Both the position numbers and the translations under genes were made by a program. The notes below the pieces were generated by a model. That model had not been told where the DNA came from, did not search any database, and saw nothing but the letters and a program-made list of their open reading frames with translations. Below are positions 7,986 through 15,461 of a stretch of 33,953 nt of DNA, one piece after another; position 1 is the stretch's first letter; every line of letters begins with the position of its first letter. The DNA comes from Thermoactinomyces daqus (GTDB taxonomy: Bacteria > Bacillota > Bacilli > Thermoactinomycetales > Thermoactinomycetaceae), in assembly GCF_000763315.1 (NCBI RefSeq), contig NZ_JPST01000038.1:1-33953 (forward strand), written 5' to 3'.

Positions 7986-9155
7986 CTAAAAACGCAAGCG
8001 GTTGACGATTTCCACTACTTCTCCCTCTTTTCGATAAACCCGGGGAATGCGATGGCTGAGCGTACTGACCACTTCATAGCTGATTGTCCCCAACAGCTTG
8101 GCAACTTCATCCACCGTGATACATTCACCATACTGCTCTCCGTATAGCACCACCTCATCCCCGATCTCAACCGGCATGGCATTCGTCACATTTAACATCA
8201 ACTGGTCCATGCAGACACGGCCCACGATCGGAACTCTCCGCCCCCGTACCAGGGCAAATCCGCGATTGGACAGATGGCGGTTCACACCATCCGCATAGCC
8301 GACCGGAACAGCGGCAATCCACTCGTCACCGTCCGAGATATAGGTTTTGCCGTAGCTGACGCCCGTTCCTGCCGGCGGCTGCTTCAAATCGGCAATCCTC
8401 GTTTTCAGGGTGAGAGCAGGGCGAAGATTGACGGCAGTGCGGTTCACCTGATCCGACGGGTAGTAACCGTAAAGGCTGATCCCGACGCGTGCCATGCGAT
8501 ATGCATGATCGGACAAGTCGATCGCGCCGCCGCTATTGGCAATATGAGGAAGAGGAATCGAAATCCCTTCCTTCTCCAAGCGGTTTAAAACCTCGGCAAA
8601 CCGCCTCTCCTGGTACAGAGCATACTCTTTATCCGCCTGATCGGAAGTCGCGTAATGGGTAAAAATCCCTTCGACCTCGACCGATTTCAATTCCAAGGCC
8701 CGTTTGACAAAAGCGACTGCTTCATCAGGGAACAATCCCAACCTGCCCATCCCTGTATCCAATTTTACATGGACGCGCGCACGGATTCCCAACCTGGCCG
8801 CTTCCCGTTCAATGGTTTGCAACGATTCGTGATGGTAGACGGTAAGGGTAAGTCCGGCCTTCAGCGCTTCGGCAACGGCATGATCCGGTGTCAATCCCAA
8901 CACCAGAACCGGTGCCTCTATGCCCGCCCGGCGCAACTCGATGCCTTCATCTTCAAAAGCAACCGCCAAATATTCCGCTCCCGCCTCAAGCGCGGTTTTC
9001 GCGACCTGAACCGCACCATGTCCGTAGGCATTCGCCTTTACCACAGCCATGATTTTGACATCCGGGCCAAGATGGCGGCGGAATTCTCTGACATTATGGG
9101 CGATTGCATCCAAATCCACCACCACGACCGTGTCGCGCCCGATCTTCGTTTCCAT
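7986..9155 (-). CDS. alr: Alanine racemase
   Basis: The 389-aa pyridoxal-phosphate enzyme makes D-alanine from L-alanine for peptidoglycan. The N-terminal TIM-barrel carries the PLP lysine motif VVKANAYGHG. The barrel C-terminal part contains the segment GISLYGYYPS, and the second catalytic base lies in GVSYGKTYISDG. I chose the ATG at 9155 because it has an AAGGA site and gives the family's usual N terminus; the frame runs 25 codons further upstream. It follows the small membrane protein gene by 13 bp. Alr upstream of the ndoAI/ndoA pair is standard in Bacillales. Confidence 0.95.
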   Translation of the reverse strand: METKIGRDTVVVVDLDAIAHNVREFRRHLGPDVKIMAVVKANAYGHGAVQVAKTALEAGAEYLAVAFEDEGIELRRAGIEAPVLVLGLTPDHAVAEALKAGLTLTVYHHESLQTIEREAARLGIRARVHVKLDTGMGRLGLFPDEAVAFVKRALELKSVEVEGIFTHYATSDQADKEYALYQERRFAEVLNRLEKEGISIPLPHIANSGGAIDLSDHAYRMARVGISLYGYYPSDQVNRTAVNLRPALTLKTRIADLKQPPAGTGVSYGKTYISDGDEWIAAVPVGYADGVNRHLSNRGFALVRGRRVPIVGRVCMDQLMLNVTNAMPVEIGDEVVLYGEQYGECITVDEVAKLLGTISYEVVSTLSHRIPRVYRKEGEVVEIVNRLRF

Positions 9156-9168
9156 TGTTTCCTTCGTT

Positions 9169-9597
9169 TCATAACAATCCACGTTTGACCACTTCCAATT
9201 GACCATTAAGTGCACCAAGGAACGCATCACTAACCAGAATGGCTATCTTTCTGCTCCCGAATAAATAAACATAAGGCAAGCCGAACTCCTGTTCCAAATC
9301 TCTCAGCGGCAGCACTTTTTTTCTCTTGCCCCAACAGATTTCCAACCGGTCCGGAAAAAGAAGATAATGCGGACGAAATAAGAACAGATAAATGGCCGGC
9401 GGCAGGAACAGGGTGATGAGAATATCGGCAACCAGCCCCATGATAAAACCGGAACTGCGCGGCGGACAGGAAAGCCACACCGCTCCGAGTCCGAGCAGAA
9501 AGATCAGGGATTCAAACAGACGCATCCGTTTGCTCTTGCGAAAGAGAAGCACCTTGTAGGAAGAGCGCTCCTCCCTGACCAGCTGCTGTTTGGCCAT
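9169..9597 (-). CDS. Small membrane protein with a possible PH-like domain, unknown function
   Basis: This 142-aa protein has a basic N terminus and two hydrophobic segments (about residues 29-45 and 51-75). A C-terminal soluble part resembles bacterial PH-like (bPH) membrane proteins in general layout (RPHYLLFPDRLEICWGKRKK followed by further strands); this is a fold guess only. It lies between the YdcC-like lipoprotein gene and alr, a position empty in B. subtilis. It has its own candidate extended -10 promoter and is 13 bp from alr, so it is probably co-transcribed with alr. An AAGG-type site is present but about 11 nt from the ATG. Confidence 0.75.
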   Translation of the reverse strand: MAKQQLVREERSSYKVLLFRKSKRMRLFESLIFLLGLGAVWLSCPPRSSGFIMGLVADILITLFLPPAIYLFLFRPHYLLFPDRLEICWGKRKKVLPLRDLEQEFGLPYVYLFGSRKIAILVSDAFLGALNGQLEVVKRGLL

Positions 9598-9641
9598 ACA
9601 TTGTCATCCTTCTGCGTTTAAGTCTCTGGCAACTATCCTGT

Positions 9642-9650
9642 ATTATATCA
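9642..9650 (-). promoter_or_regulatory. Extended -10 promoter for the membrane protein-alr unit
   Basis: The minus strand reads TGATATAAT, which fits the extended -10 form (TG, one base, TATAAT). No good -35 is visible. The start point would lie about 40 nt before the ATG at 9597. Confidence 0.5.
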
Positions 9651-9716
9651 AATCTTTGCTGAAATATCCGAGAAAAATACAGCACAACACGGAAGATGAG
9701 AGCATAAGCACCCGCA

Positions 9717-9760
9717 AGGGGGAGTTGCCCCCCTGACCTGCCATGCGAACATGGGGAGGT
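9717..9760. other. Two adjacent hairpin-forming palindromes
   Basis: The first hairpin pairs 9717-9722 with 9729-9734 (G-rich against C-rich). The second pairs CCATG (9741-9745) with CATGG (9750-9754) around a 4-nt loop, extended by ACCT/AGGT (9736-9739 with 9757-9760). They lie between the terminator of the lipoprotein gene and the extended -10 promoter, so neither gene's transcript should contain them. No T run follows on either strand. I do not recognise a known riboswitch or small RNA here. Confidence 0.5.
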
Positions 9761-9801
9761 TAAGAAGAAACAAGACCTTGCCGGAAAACAAACTTGAACA
9801 G

Positions 9802-9829
9802 AAAAATGGACAGCCTTTGACGGTGTCCA
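9802..9829 (-). terminator. Terminator of the lipoprotein gene
   Basis: Minus-strand stem TGGACA/TGTCCA (9824-9829 with 9807-9812), with two further possible CC/GG pairs inside, followed by five T. It begins 11 nt after the stop codon. Confidence 0.7.
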
Positions 9830-9840
9830 CTTGTGATCCT

Positions 9841-10860
9841 TTATTTTGCCGGCTGGTCGTACAGGGAATTGGCGATTTTAATCATTTCCGATTCTGCCAG
9901 ATCTCCCAGCAGCTCATAGTCGACCCCATCGTACGTCCAGGTGAGCCGTTTCCGATCGCCCATTTCCAAAAGTACTCCTACGGTCTGCACCAAATCGACC
10001 GGTTTCCCCATGATCGGCAGACTGGCAGCAATCTCCTGAGTACGGCGTTCCGTCAGGGTAAAGGATTTCTCGCCTTTAAACCGTAAAACGGCCACCGGAC
10101 CATTGGGTGTTTGAATGGTCTGCTCATTCGCCAGCCGGATTCCATCAGGAACATAACCAGGAATCACGGAGGATATATCCTGCTTCTCCTGTTTTACTGC
10201 TGCCAATGCCTGTTTTGACTGGGACAGCATCGGCTGTAAATTGCGCTGCGTATCGAAAGCATCTTTGTCAAAATGAGCATCGGGCTTAAACCGGTCAAAG
10301 CTGACCGTCATCAACAGGTCATTTTCTTGATCCAGCACATCCACTTTCTTGGGGTTCAGATCATGGTCCAACCAGATCCTCTGTCTGACCGCCTGCTTGT
10401 TAAACGGATATTTGGCGACAACTTCAAAGCGGTAATCATTTTTCCCGGCCTGAAACTGGCGGCCCTGGTCATCGACAATGCTTTGCAACAGCGTTTGGTA
10501 AATATAGATTTGCCCGCCCGTATACGGCCAATCGCTTTGAAAGCGGAAGCTCTTTTTCAAACTTGGCGATAAAACGTACACACCCTCATCATTTCTCAAC
10601 AAAATCTGCGCGGTATTTTTCTTCAAATTCCGAAGGGCCACACGGTAATACCCGGGCTTTTTATACCATACTTCCACATCGTATTCCTGTGGTTCCTGCC
10701 CTGATAAAATCGCCATTTTCCCATGGCTGATATAAGACTCGAGATCCTCGGAGCGCTTTGATAAATCGCTGACCACATCTTTGGCATCTTTCGTCCCGCA
10801 TCCGGCGAGCGGCAGGATCAAAAGCCCGAGCAGGACAAAGATCCAGATCTTCCGACACAT
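9841..10860 (-). CDS. YdcC-like outer-membrane-lipoprotein-sorting (LolA-fold) lipoprotein
   Basis: The 339-aa product starts with a signal peptide ending in the lipobox LAGC (cysteine 21), so it should be a lipid-anchored surface protein. The body resembles B. subtilis YdcC, a LolA/LolB-fold protein: a beta-rich domain beginning with a YISHGKMAI-like strand, and a second C-terminal part including the strand GPVAVLRFKGEKSFTL. The function in Gram-positive cells is unknown; binding of a lipid or another hydrophobic ligand is only an inference from the fold. It lies between nnrDE and alr, as ydcC lies beside alr in B. subtilis. An AAAGGGCGG site precedes the ATG. Confidence 0.88.
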   Translation of the reverse strand: MCRKIWIFVLLGLLILPLAGCGTKDAKDVVSDLSKRSEDLESYISHGKMAILSGQEPQEYDVEVWYKKPGYYRVALRNLKKNTAQILLRNDEGVYVLSPSLKKSFRFQSDWPYTGGQIYIYQTLLQSIVDDQGRQFQAGKNDYRFEVVAKYPFNKQAVRQRIWLDHDLNPKKVDVLDQENDLLMTVSFDRFKPDAHFDKDAFDTQRNLQPMLSQSKQALAAVKQEKQDISSVIPGYVPDGIRLANEQTIQTPNGPVAVLRFKGEKSFTLTERRTQEIAASLPIMGKPVDLVQTVGVLLEMGDRKRLTWTYDGVDYELLGDLAESEMIKIANSLYDQPAK

Positions 10861-10901
10861 TCAAATCCGCCCTTTCGTCAATTTCCCGGGAAATGTGTCG
10901 G

Positions 10902-12443
10902 CTAGTAAGGGACAGTCGTCGATCTCACCCGGGCTATCGCCCGGAGCAGGTCATCAACCATTACACCATGAGAGGAAGGCCCGGCGATTTCCCCCGCTTT
11001 CCCATGCAAATAAACGGCCATCGGCACCGCTTTTTCAGCAGGAATGCGCTGGGCGAGCAGAGAACCGATCATTCCGGTCAAAAGGTCGCCTGAACCTGCT
11101 TTGGCCAGAGCAGGGCTTCCGGTGGGGTTCAGTACCTGCTTGCCATCCGGAAAAGCAATTACGGTATATCTCCCTTTTAAAACGACAAACATATCTGTTT
11201 TCAGTGCCAATTGCCGGGCCACTTGATGACGCTGGACTTCGACTTCTGCTGTGGAGGAACCGATCAGGCGAGCCATTTCTCCCGGATGCGGGGTCAAAAT
11301 CGTGACGGCTCCCTTTTTTCTCCGCCGGAATAAGGAAGGATGCGCTGCCAGAATATTCAAGGCATCTGCATCCAAAACGAGAGGTACCTCAACTTCCTCC
11401 ATCAGCTGGCCAAGCCATTGTTCTTCACCGGCAAACCGGCCCAGCCCCGGACCAACCGCCACTGCGGAAAAGCGCTCTCGCTTCTCCTTCCAAACGTCTG
11501 CGCTGCCTGCGTCGAAAACTTCCTGCCCCGGCCAGCTCCAGATCAGCTGCTGTGTCACTTTGGCCGCCAATGCCAGCCGTTCCGATTCCGGCACTGTTAA
11601 GGTGACATAACCGGCCCCCATGCGATAGGCCGCTTCACCCGCCATCACCACGGCTCCGAGCATTCCCCCGGCCCCGCCGATCACGTGTAAATGCCCATAG
11701 GTTCCCTTGTGCGCCCATTCCTGTCTCGGCTGTGCATACTCCTGCCACAAACAGGGAGTATTCAGTTGCGCCCGCGGTTCCCTTTCTGTTTTCTCATGAC
11801 CGGAAAAAATCCCGATCTCCGCCACTTTCAGCTTCCCGCGCACGTTTGCTCCCGGACGTAAATAATGACCCCATTTCGGATACTGGAATGTGACCGTCAA
11901 ATCGGCCCGCACAGCTTCATTTTCAATCGCTCCCGTATCGGCATCGACACCGGAAGGGAGATCAACGGACACCACAAACGGAGACGGTGTTTGATTCAGC
12001 CGGCGAACCACCTCGTCCATCGGCGGCCGGAGTCCCCCGCGCGTTCCTGTTCCAAGCAAGGCATCGACGACGACGGTTGCTTCAGCCAAGTGACGGAACA
12101 ATCTCTCTTTTTGCCCGTCCGAATAATGCCACACCGGAGCATAGCGACAGCAAACCTGATAAAAAACGCCGGCATCCGCTGACATTTTTTCTTTGGAACC
12201 TATGAACCACATATGCACCTTCCAGCCGCGATCGAGCAGATGGCGGGCCACCACCCAACCGTCCCCGCCGTTATTTCCTGCCCCGGCAAGCACGGTGGCC
12301 GTTTTCGGCTTTGGAAATCGAAGGAAAATCTCTTCCGCGACCGCTCTGCCGGCATTCTCCATCAACACGATCCCCGGCAGGCCGATCTCCTCAATGGTGT
12401 AGCGATCCAGTTCGCGCATTTCCCTGGCGGTTACCAGATACAC
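10902..12443 (-). CDS. nnrDE: Bifunctional NAD(P)HX epimerase / ADP-dependent NAD(P)HX dehydratase
   Basis: This 513-aa fusion repairs hydrated NADH and NADPH. The N-terminal YjeF_N epimerase half carries AGAGNNGGDGWVVARHL. The C-terminal dehydratase half, of ribokinase-like fold, carries GGAGGMLGAVVMAGEAAYR, LTPHPGEMARL and KAGSGDLLTGMIGSL. I chose a GTG start at 12443 because TTAGGAGGG lies 7 nt before it and the protein then begins right at the epimerase domain; the frame is open 14 codons further. It is placed between acpS and the lipoprotein gene, probably in one transcript. Confidence 0.94.
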   Translation of the reverse strand: MYLVTAREMRELDRYTIEEIGLPGIVLMENAGRAVAEEIFLRFPKPKTATVLAGAGNNGGDGWVVARHLLDRGWKVHMWFIGSKEKMSADAGVFYQVCCRYAPVWHYSDGQKERLFRHLAEATVVVDALLGTGTRGGLRPPMDEVVRRLNQTPSPFVVSVDLPSGVDADTGAIENEAVRADLTVTFQYPKWGHYLRPGANVRGKLKVAEIGIFSGHEKTEREPRAQLNTPCLWQEYAQPRQEWAHKGTYGHLHVIGGAGGMLGAVVMAGEAAYRMGAGYVTLTVPESERLALAAKVTQQLIWSWPGQEVFDAGSADVWKEKRERFSAVAVGPGLGRFAGEEQWLGQLMEEVEVPLVLDADALNILAAHPSLFRRRKKGAVTILTPHPGEMARLIGSSTAEVEVQRHQVARQLALKTDMFVVLKGRYTVIAFPDGKQVLNPTGSPALAKAGSGDLLTGMIGSLLAQRIPAEKAVPMAVYLHGKAGEIAGPSSHGVMVDDLLRAIARVRSTTVPY

Positions 12444-12515
12444 GTTTGTCCCTCCTAACCGCGTTATATATGTATGTCCACCCAAAAAGAGTTATGATTC
12501 AATTGCCGGAAACCC

Positions 12516-12896
12516 CTAGAGCACAACTTCCTCAATCACCGCCATCGCCATCGCATATTGCCGGCTGTGCGAAATGGACAAATGTACGGCAATCTCCTTA
12601 TCGGCAAAGATGGCTGCGAAAGCAGATTCGGAAAGAAAAACGCAGGGTTTGCCCTTATGATCATTGAGAATCTCGATATCCAAAAAGGAGCAATTCCCGC
12701 CGATCCCGGTGCCAAGCGCTTTGGCCACCGCCTCTTTGGCGGCAAATCGTCCGGCGATATATTCCAGTTCCCGCCCCGGTTGTTCCGGCTTCAACGTACG
12801 TTCGCGTTCAGTCAGAATCCGTCTGGCAAGCCGGTGAACGCCGATCTCTTCTATTCGCTCCAATTCCACCAAATCAGTTCCAATGCCTCTGATCAC
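12516..12896 (-). CDS. acpS: Holo-[acyl-carrier-protein] synthase
   Basis: The 126-aa enzyme transfers 4'-phosphopantetheine from coenzyme A to acyl carrier protein, a step needed for fatty-acid synthesis. The N-terminal motif GIGTDLVELERI holds the metal-binding aspartate, and the second motif FAAKEAVAKALGTG is complete. Length is normal. The start is GTG, with an AGGATG site about 9 nt upstream. It heads the minus-strand run acpS-nnrDE-lipoprotein and has an extended -10 promoter just upstream. Confidence 0.95.
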   Translation of the reverse strand: MIRGIGTDLVELERIEEIGVHRLARRILTERERTLKPEQPGRELEYIAGRFAAKEAVAKALGTGIGGNCSFLDIEILNDHKGKPCVFLSESAFAAIFADKEIAVHLSISHSRQYAMAMAVIEEVVL

Positions 12897-12927
12897 TCAT
12901 TTCACATCCTGCTTTCAGATTATTACC

Positions 12928-12936
12928 AGTATACCA
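12928..12936 (-). promoter_or_regulatory. acpS: Extended -10 promoter of acpS
   Basis: The minus strand reads TGGTATACT about 30 nt before the acpS start codon, a match to the extended -10 form. The -35 region is poor. Confidence 0.5.
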
Positions 12937-13005
12937 CGGGAAACTGCCCTGCTTTATCCTTTTCCGCAGAGCTGATTCGGTGCAAAAATTGTTTTTTACA
13001 AAAAC

Positions 13006-13037
13006 GTTTGTTGTACAAACATTTTTTATGATAATAT
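13006..13037 (+). promoter_or_regulatory. Promoter of the marR-like gene with overlapping palindrome
   Basis: A perfect inverted repeat GTTTGT-TGT-ACAAAC (13006-13020) covers a TTGTTG -35 element (13008-13013). The -10 could be GATAAT (13030-13035, spacer 16) or TAATAT (13032-13037, spacer 18). A palindrome of this kind over the promoter of a MarR gene suggests self-repression. This is an inference. Confidence 0.6.
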
Positions 13038-13075
13038 TCTTGATGACACATCGACTTCCGAAGGGGTGAGATGAG

Positions 13076-13588
13076 TTGACAAAGGAAACCCTGCCCGATC
13101 TCTTGACGAATTCGCTCGGCTTTAACTTTGGCCGTTTCGCGGCAATTGGAAGAAAGCTTTTTCATCAGAAGCTGCTGCCTCTCGGGGTGGATGACACCCA
13201 GTTAAGCGTGCTGGCGATCTTAAATGAAAAAGGTCCGCTCGTTCAGGCGAGATTAAGCGATTACTTGGGAATCGATAAAGCGACGATGGTCAGTTTGGTC
13301 AATGCCTTAAAGTCGAAAGGCCTGGTTTCCAAAAAACCGCATCCTTCCGATCGACGCGCACACCATGTTTATATTACCGATCGCGGTCGGGAAACTTTAT
13401 GGCAAGCTTGGGAGATTTCCCAGGAGTTCACCGACGAATTATTTTCCGTCCTGAGCAGCGAAGAAAGAGCCATGCTGATCGACATGTTGAACAGACTGTA
13501 CCATCATTCCGTCGAACTTCAAGAGAAAGGGAGAGATGAAAAGTGTCAAAACCCACCCAACCCACATTACCTTCCGACACATCGGTAG
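13076..13588 (+). CDS. MarR family transcriptional regulator
   Basis: The 170-aa protein has the MarR winged-helix core: a long N-terminal helix, then LSVLAILNEKGPLVQARLSD, the recognition region YLGIDKATMVSLVNALKSKG, and the wing with PSDRRAHHVYITDRG. MarR proteins are dimers that usually repress nearby genes and respond to small phenolic compounds or oxidants. The start is a TTG with AAGGGGTG about 7 nt upstream; the nearby ATG is in another frame and stops at once. The gene overlaps the following Rieske gene by 46 bp, so it probably controls it and itself through the palindrome upstream. Confidence 0.9.
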   Translation: MTKETLPDLLTNSLGFNFGRFAAIGRKLFHQKLLPLGVDDTQLSVLAILNEKGPLVQARLSDYLGIDKATMVSLVNALKSKGLVSKKPHPSDRRAHHVYITDRGRETLWQAWEISQEFTDELFSVLSSEERAMLIDMLNRLYHHSVELQEKGRDEKCQNPPNPHYLPTHR

Positions 13589-14508
13589 TGCCCAAGGCGT
13601 GGTATGCCATTGCCTGGTCAAGCGAATGCAAAGAAAAACCGATTAAACGAAAAGTGGCAAATATCGATTTTGTTCTGTTTCGCAATAATCCAGGCCGTTC
13701 AAGCGTATTGCTCCCACCGTGGCGCTGATCTGTCAACGGGAAAAGTAATCAATGGCTGTGTGCAATGCCCGTATCACGGGTGGGAATTCAGCGGAGATGG
13801 GAGATGCCGGAAGATTCCCGCCCATCCCGAACGGGACATTCCCGACTTTGCGCACATCCAATCGTTCCCTGTACAAGAAAAAGCCGGCATGATTTGGATT
13901 TATCCTGATTCTTCAACGAAAGCGCCGGATTTACACCTCTTTCCGATTTTAGAGGAGCCGCAGTTTGTCTACAGTCCTTACCAAATGGTGTGGAAGGCCC
14001 ATTTGACAAGAGTGGTGGAAAGCGTACTGGATGTGGCGCATCTCGCTTTTGTTCACAAACAAACCATCGGAAAAGGCCTGTCTCCCGAGATCAATGATCT
14101 CTCCTTTCAAGCGGAAAAAGATTACATCCATTTCAAAAAGGAACCAATCGCTTTCATTACCGTTTTCCAAACCAATGGATTCAATACTTGGGAAAAAACG
14201 AAACCAAAATGTTCACATTTGCCACATTCACTCCGCTGGATCACGAAACCACGGTGATTTTCAGCCAGATCGGGCGGACCTTTGCCAAACGGGTTCCCTT
14301 CATCGGAAAATATTTATCTCATTTTGGCCTTCGCGTTTTAAAGGAAGATCAATTAATAGTGGAAGGCCAGCATCCCCGTCCCATCCCGGAAGCTTTGCGA
14401 ATGGAAGCCCATGTGCCATCTGACGGCGTCCAAGTCCGCTTTCGCCATCGTTGGTATCAGTTTTTGAAAAACGAAACGGAGCACCTGCTAGTGAGAGGAA
14501 GCGAATAA
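13543..14508 (+). pseudogene. Rieske non-heme iron oxygenase alpha subunit, broken by two frameshifts
   Basis: The protein is readable only by moving from frame 1 to frame 2 near 13695 and back to frame 1 near 14150. The joined product would be about 321 aa. It has the Rieske cluster ligands CSHRG and CPYHGW, the catalytic iron motif VLDVAHLAFVH (Asp-x2-His-x4-His), and a C-terminal part resuming at FPNQWIQYLG. Dropping one C at 13695/13696 restores a smooth reading (FRNNPG then VQAYCSHRGA). The second break needs one base added around 14140-14165. Start is GTG 13543 with an AAAGGGAG site, inside the marR end. Such enzymes oxidise aromatic or other ring compounds with a partner reductase, which is not present here. 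Either a recent pseudogene or two sequencing errors. Confidence 0.82.
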
Positions 14509-14512
14509 AAAT

Positions 14513-14530
14513 ATTCGGAAAGAACCGAAT
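14513..14530 (+). terminator. Weak terminator-like hairpin after the Rieske gene
   Basis: A 6-bp stem ATTCGG/CCGAAT with a 6-nt loop is followed by CATCCTCTTTT. The T tract is interrupted, so the call is weak. Confidence 0.35.
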
Positions 14531-14562
14531 CATCCTCTTTTCATTTGCTGATTCCCTTACAA

Positions 14563-14593
14563 ACGTTTTCATTCAAAGAAAACGTGATATAGT
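14563..14593 (+). promoter_or_regulatory. Promoter with internal palindromic operator before the heme monooxygenase
   Basis: A perfect 8-bp inverted repeat, ACGTTTTC (14563-14570) and GAAAACGT (14578-14585) with a 7-nt spacer, covers the spacer between a TTTTCA -35 (14566-14571) and a TATAGT -10 (14588-14593), 16 bp apart. A repressor bound there would block polymerase. The sequence is not a Fur, PerR or CcpA consensus. The regulator is unknown. Confidence 0.6.
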
Positions 14594-14642
14594 ATGGAAT
14601 AGAATTGGCTTTACCCATCTGATCATGCTGGGAGGATCTTCC

Positions 14643-14930
14643 ATGTACCAAGTAAACAACCGGATTGAAATTACTTCGCCGGAACATCTGCAAACCCTGA
14701 AAGAGCGTTTTGCCAACGCTCCGCAATCGATGACACGCGTTCCCGGATTTGTTTCCTTCCGTTTGCTGGAGGCGGAGGACGGATCTCATGTCATTGCCGA
14801 AACTGTTTTTGCTTCAAAGGAAGATTTTCTGGCCTGGATTGAAAGCGATCATTTTAAACACGCCCATGGCGGTCGCAGCGGTGACCCTGGACGCCCTGAA
14901 CTTGCCCGCTATTATGTGGCGATCACGTAA
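14643..14930 (+). CDS. IsdG-type heme-degrading monooxygenase (ABM fold)
   Basis: The 95-aa protein fits the small antibiotic-biosynthesis-monooxygenase fold used by IsdG/IsdI and Bacillus HmoA/HmoB to open the heme ring and free iron. The three residues needed in IsdG appear at the expected places: N6 (NNR), W65 (DFLAWIES) and H75 (FKHAHGG). The ATG at 14643 has a GGGAGG site; the longer open frame upstream has no support. It is expressed from its own promoter with a palindrome and is followed after 15 bp by a membrane protein gene. Confidence 0.87.
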   Translation: MYQVNNRIEITSPEHLQTLKERFANAPQSMTRVPGFVSFRLLEAEDGSHVIAETVFASKEDFLAWIESDHFKHAHGGRSGDPGRPELARYYVAIT

Positions 14931-14945
14931 AAGGAGCGACGATTA

Positions 14946-15404
14946 ATGAATGCATATTCCCTGGTTCTCTTTGTCCATGTATTGCTCATCGCCTCCTGGT
15001 TCGGCGGCATTTCCTTAATGGCCATGGTCCTCCGGGATGCCATCCGTTCCAATGAAGGCGGAACGATGGCCCGGGCAATCAGCCGCGCCCAGCGGTGGAA
15101 CCTGACCATGTTTGTCCCGACGGCCCTGTTGGTGCTCATCAGCGGAATGTATCTTCTGTATGTACAGTTGACCTTACATAACGAAGCGCTGTGGCTGATG
15201 GTAAAAGAGCGGTTCGGCAGCCTGTTTGTCATTGTTTATATCCTTTACATCGTTTTCTACGGAAGAAAAACGCTGAACCAGGTTCAGGCTGCGGAAAACG
15301 AGCCGGAGAAGGCAAAATCCCTTTTAAAACGCTACATCATGGTACTCAACATCTCCCTTCTCTGCATGGTTGTGCTTATTTTCTTCGTCACCACCAAAAT
15401 TTAA
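14946..15404 (+). CDS. Four-helix integral membrane protein, CopD/DUF2269-like
   Basis: The 152-aa protein has four predicted membrane helices: residues about 4-28, 53-73, 87-106 and 126-150. The first helix carries a histidine in FVHVLLIASWFGG, a pattern seen in CopD-like and related membrane proteins, some of which bind copper or heme. The AAGGAG site and 15-bp gap from the heme monooxygenase indicate one transcript. A role linked to heme or electron transfer is an inference from context. The exact family is not certain. A strong shared terminator follows. Confidence 0.78.
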   Translation: MNAYSLVLFVHVLLIASWFGGISLMAMVLRDAIRSNEGGTMARAISRAQRWNLTMFVPTALLVLISGMYLLYVQLTLHNEALWLMVKERFGSLFVIVYILYIVFYGRKTLNQVQAAENEPEKAKSLLKRYIMVLNISLLCMVVLIFFVTTKI

Positions 15405-15418
15405 CGCCCAATGCAAAA

Positions 15419-15456
15419 GAAAACGGCAGGTCGCACGATGTCGACTTGCCGTTTTC
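15419..15456. terminator. Bidirectional terminator between the membrane protein and permease genes
   Basis: A 15-bp stem with one wobble pair (15419-15433 with 15442-15456) and an 8-nt loop lies 15 bp after one stop codon and 6 bp from the convergent one. The arms themselves end in A and T runs, so it can work in both directions. Confidence 0.88.
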
Positions 15457-15461
15457 CGATT

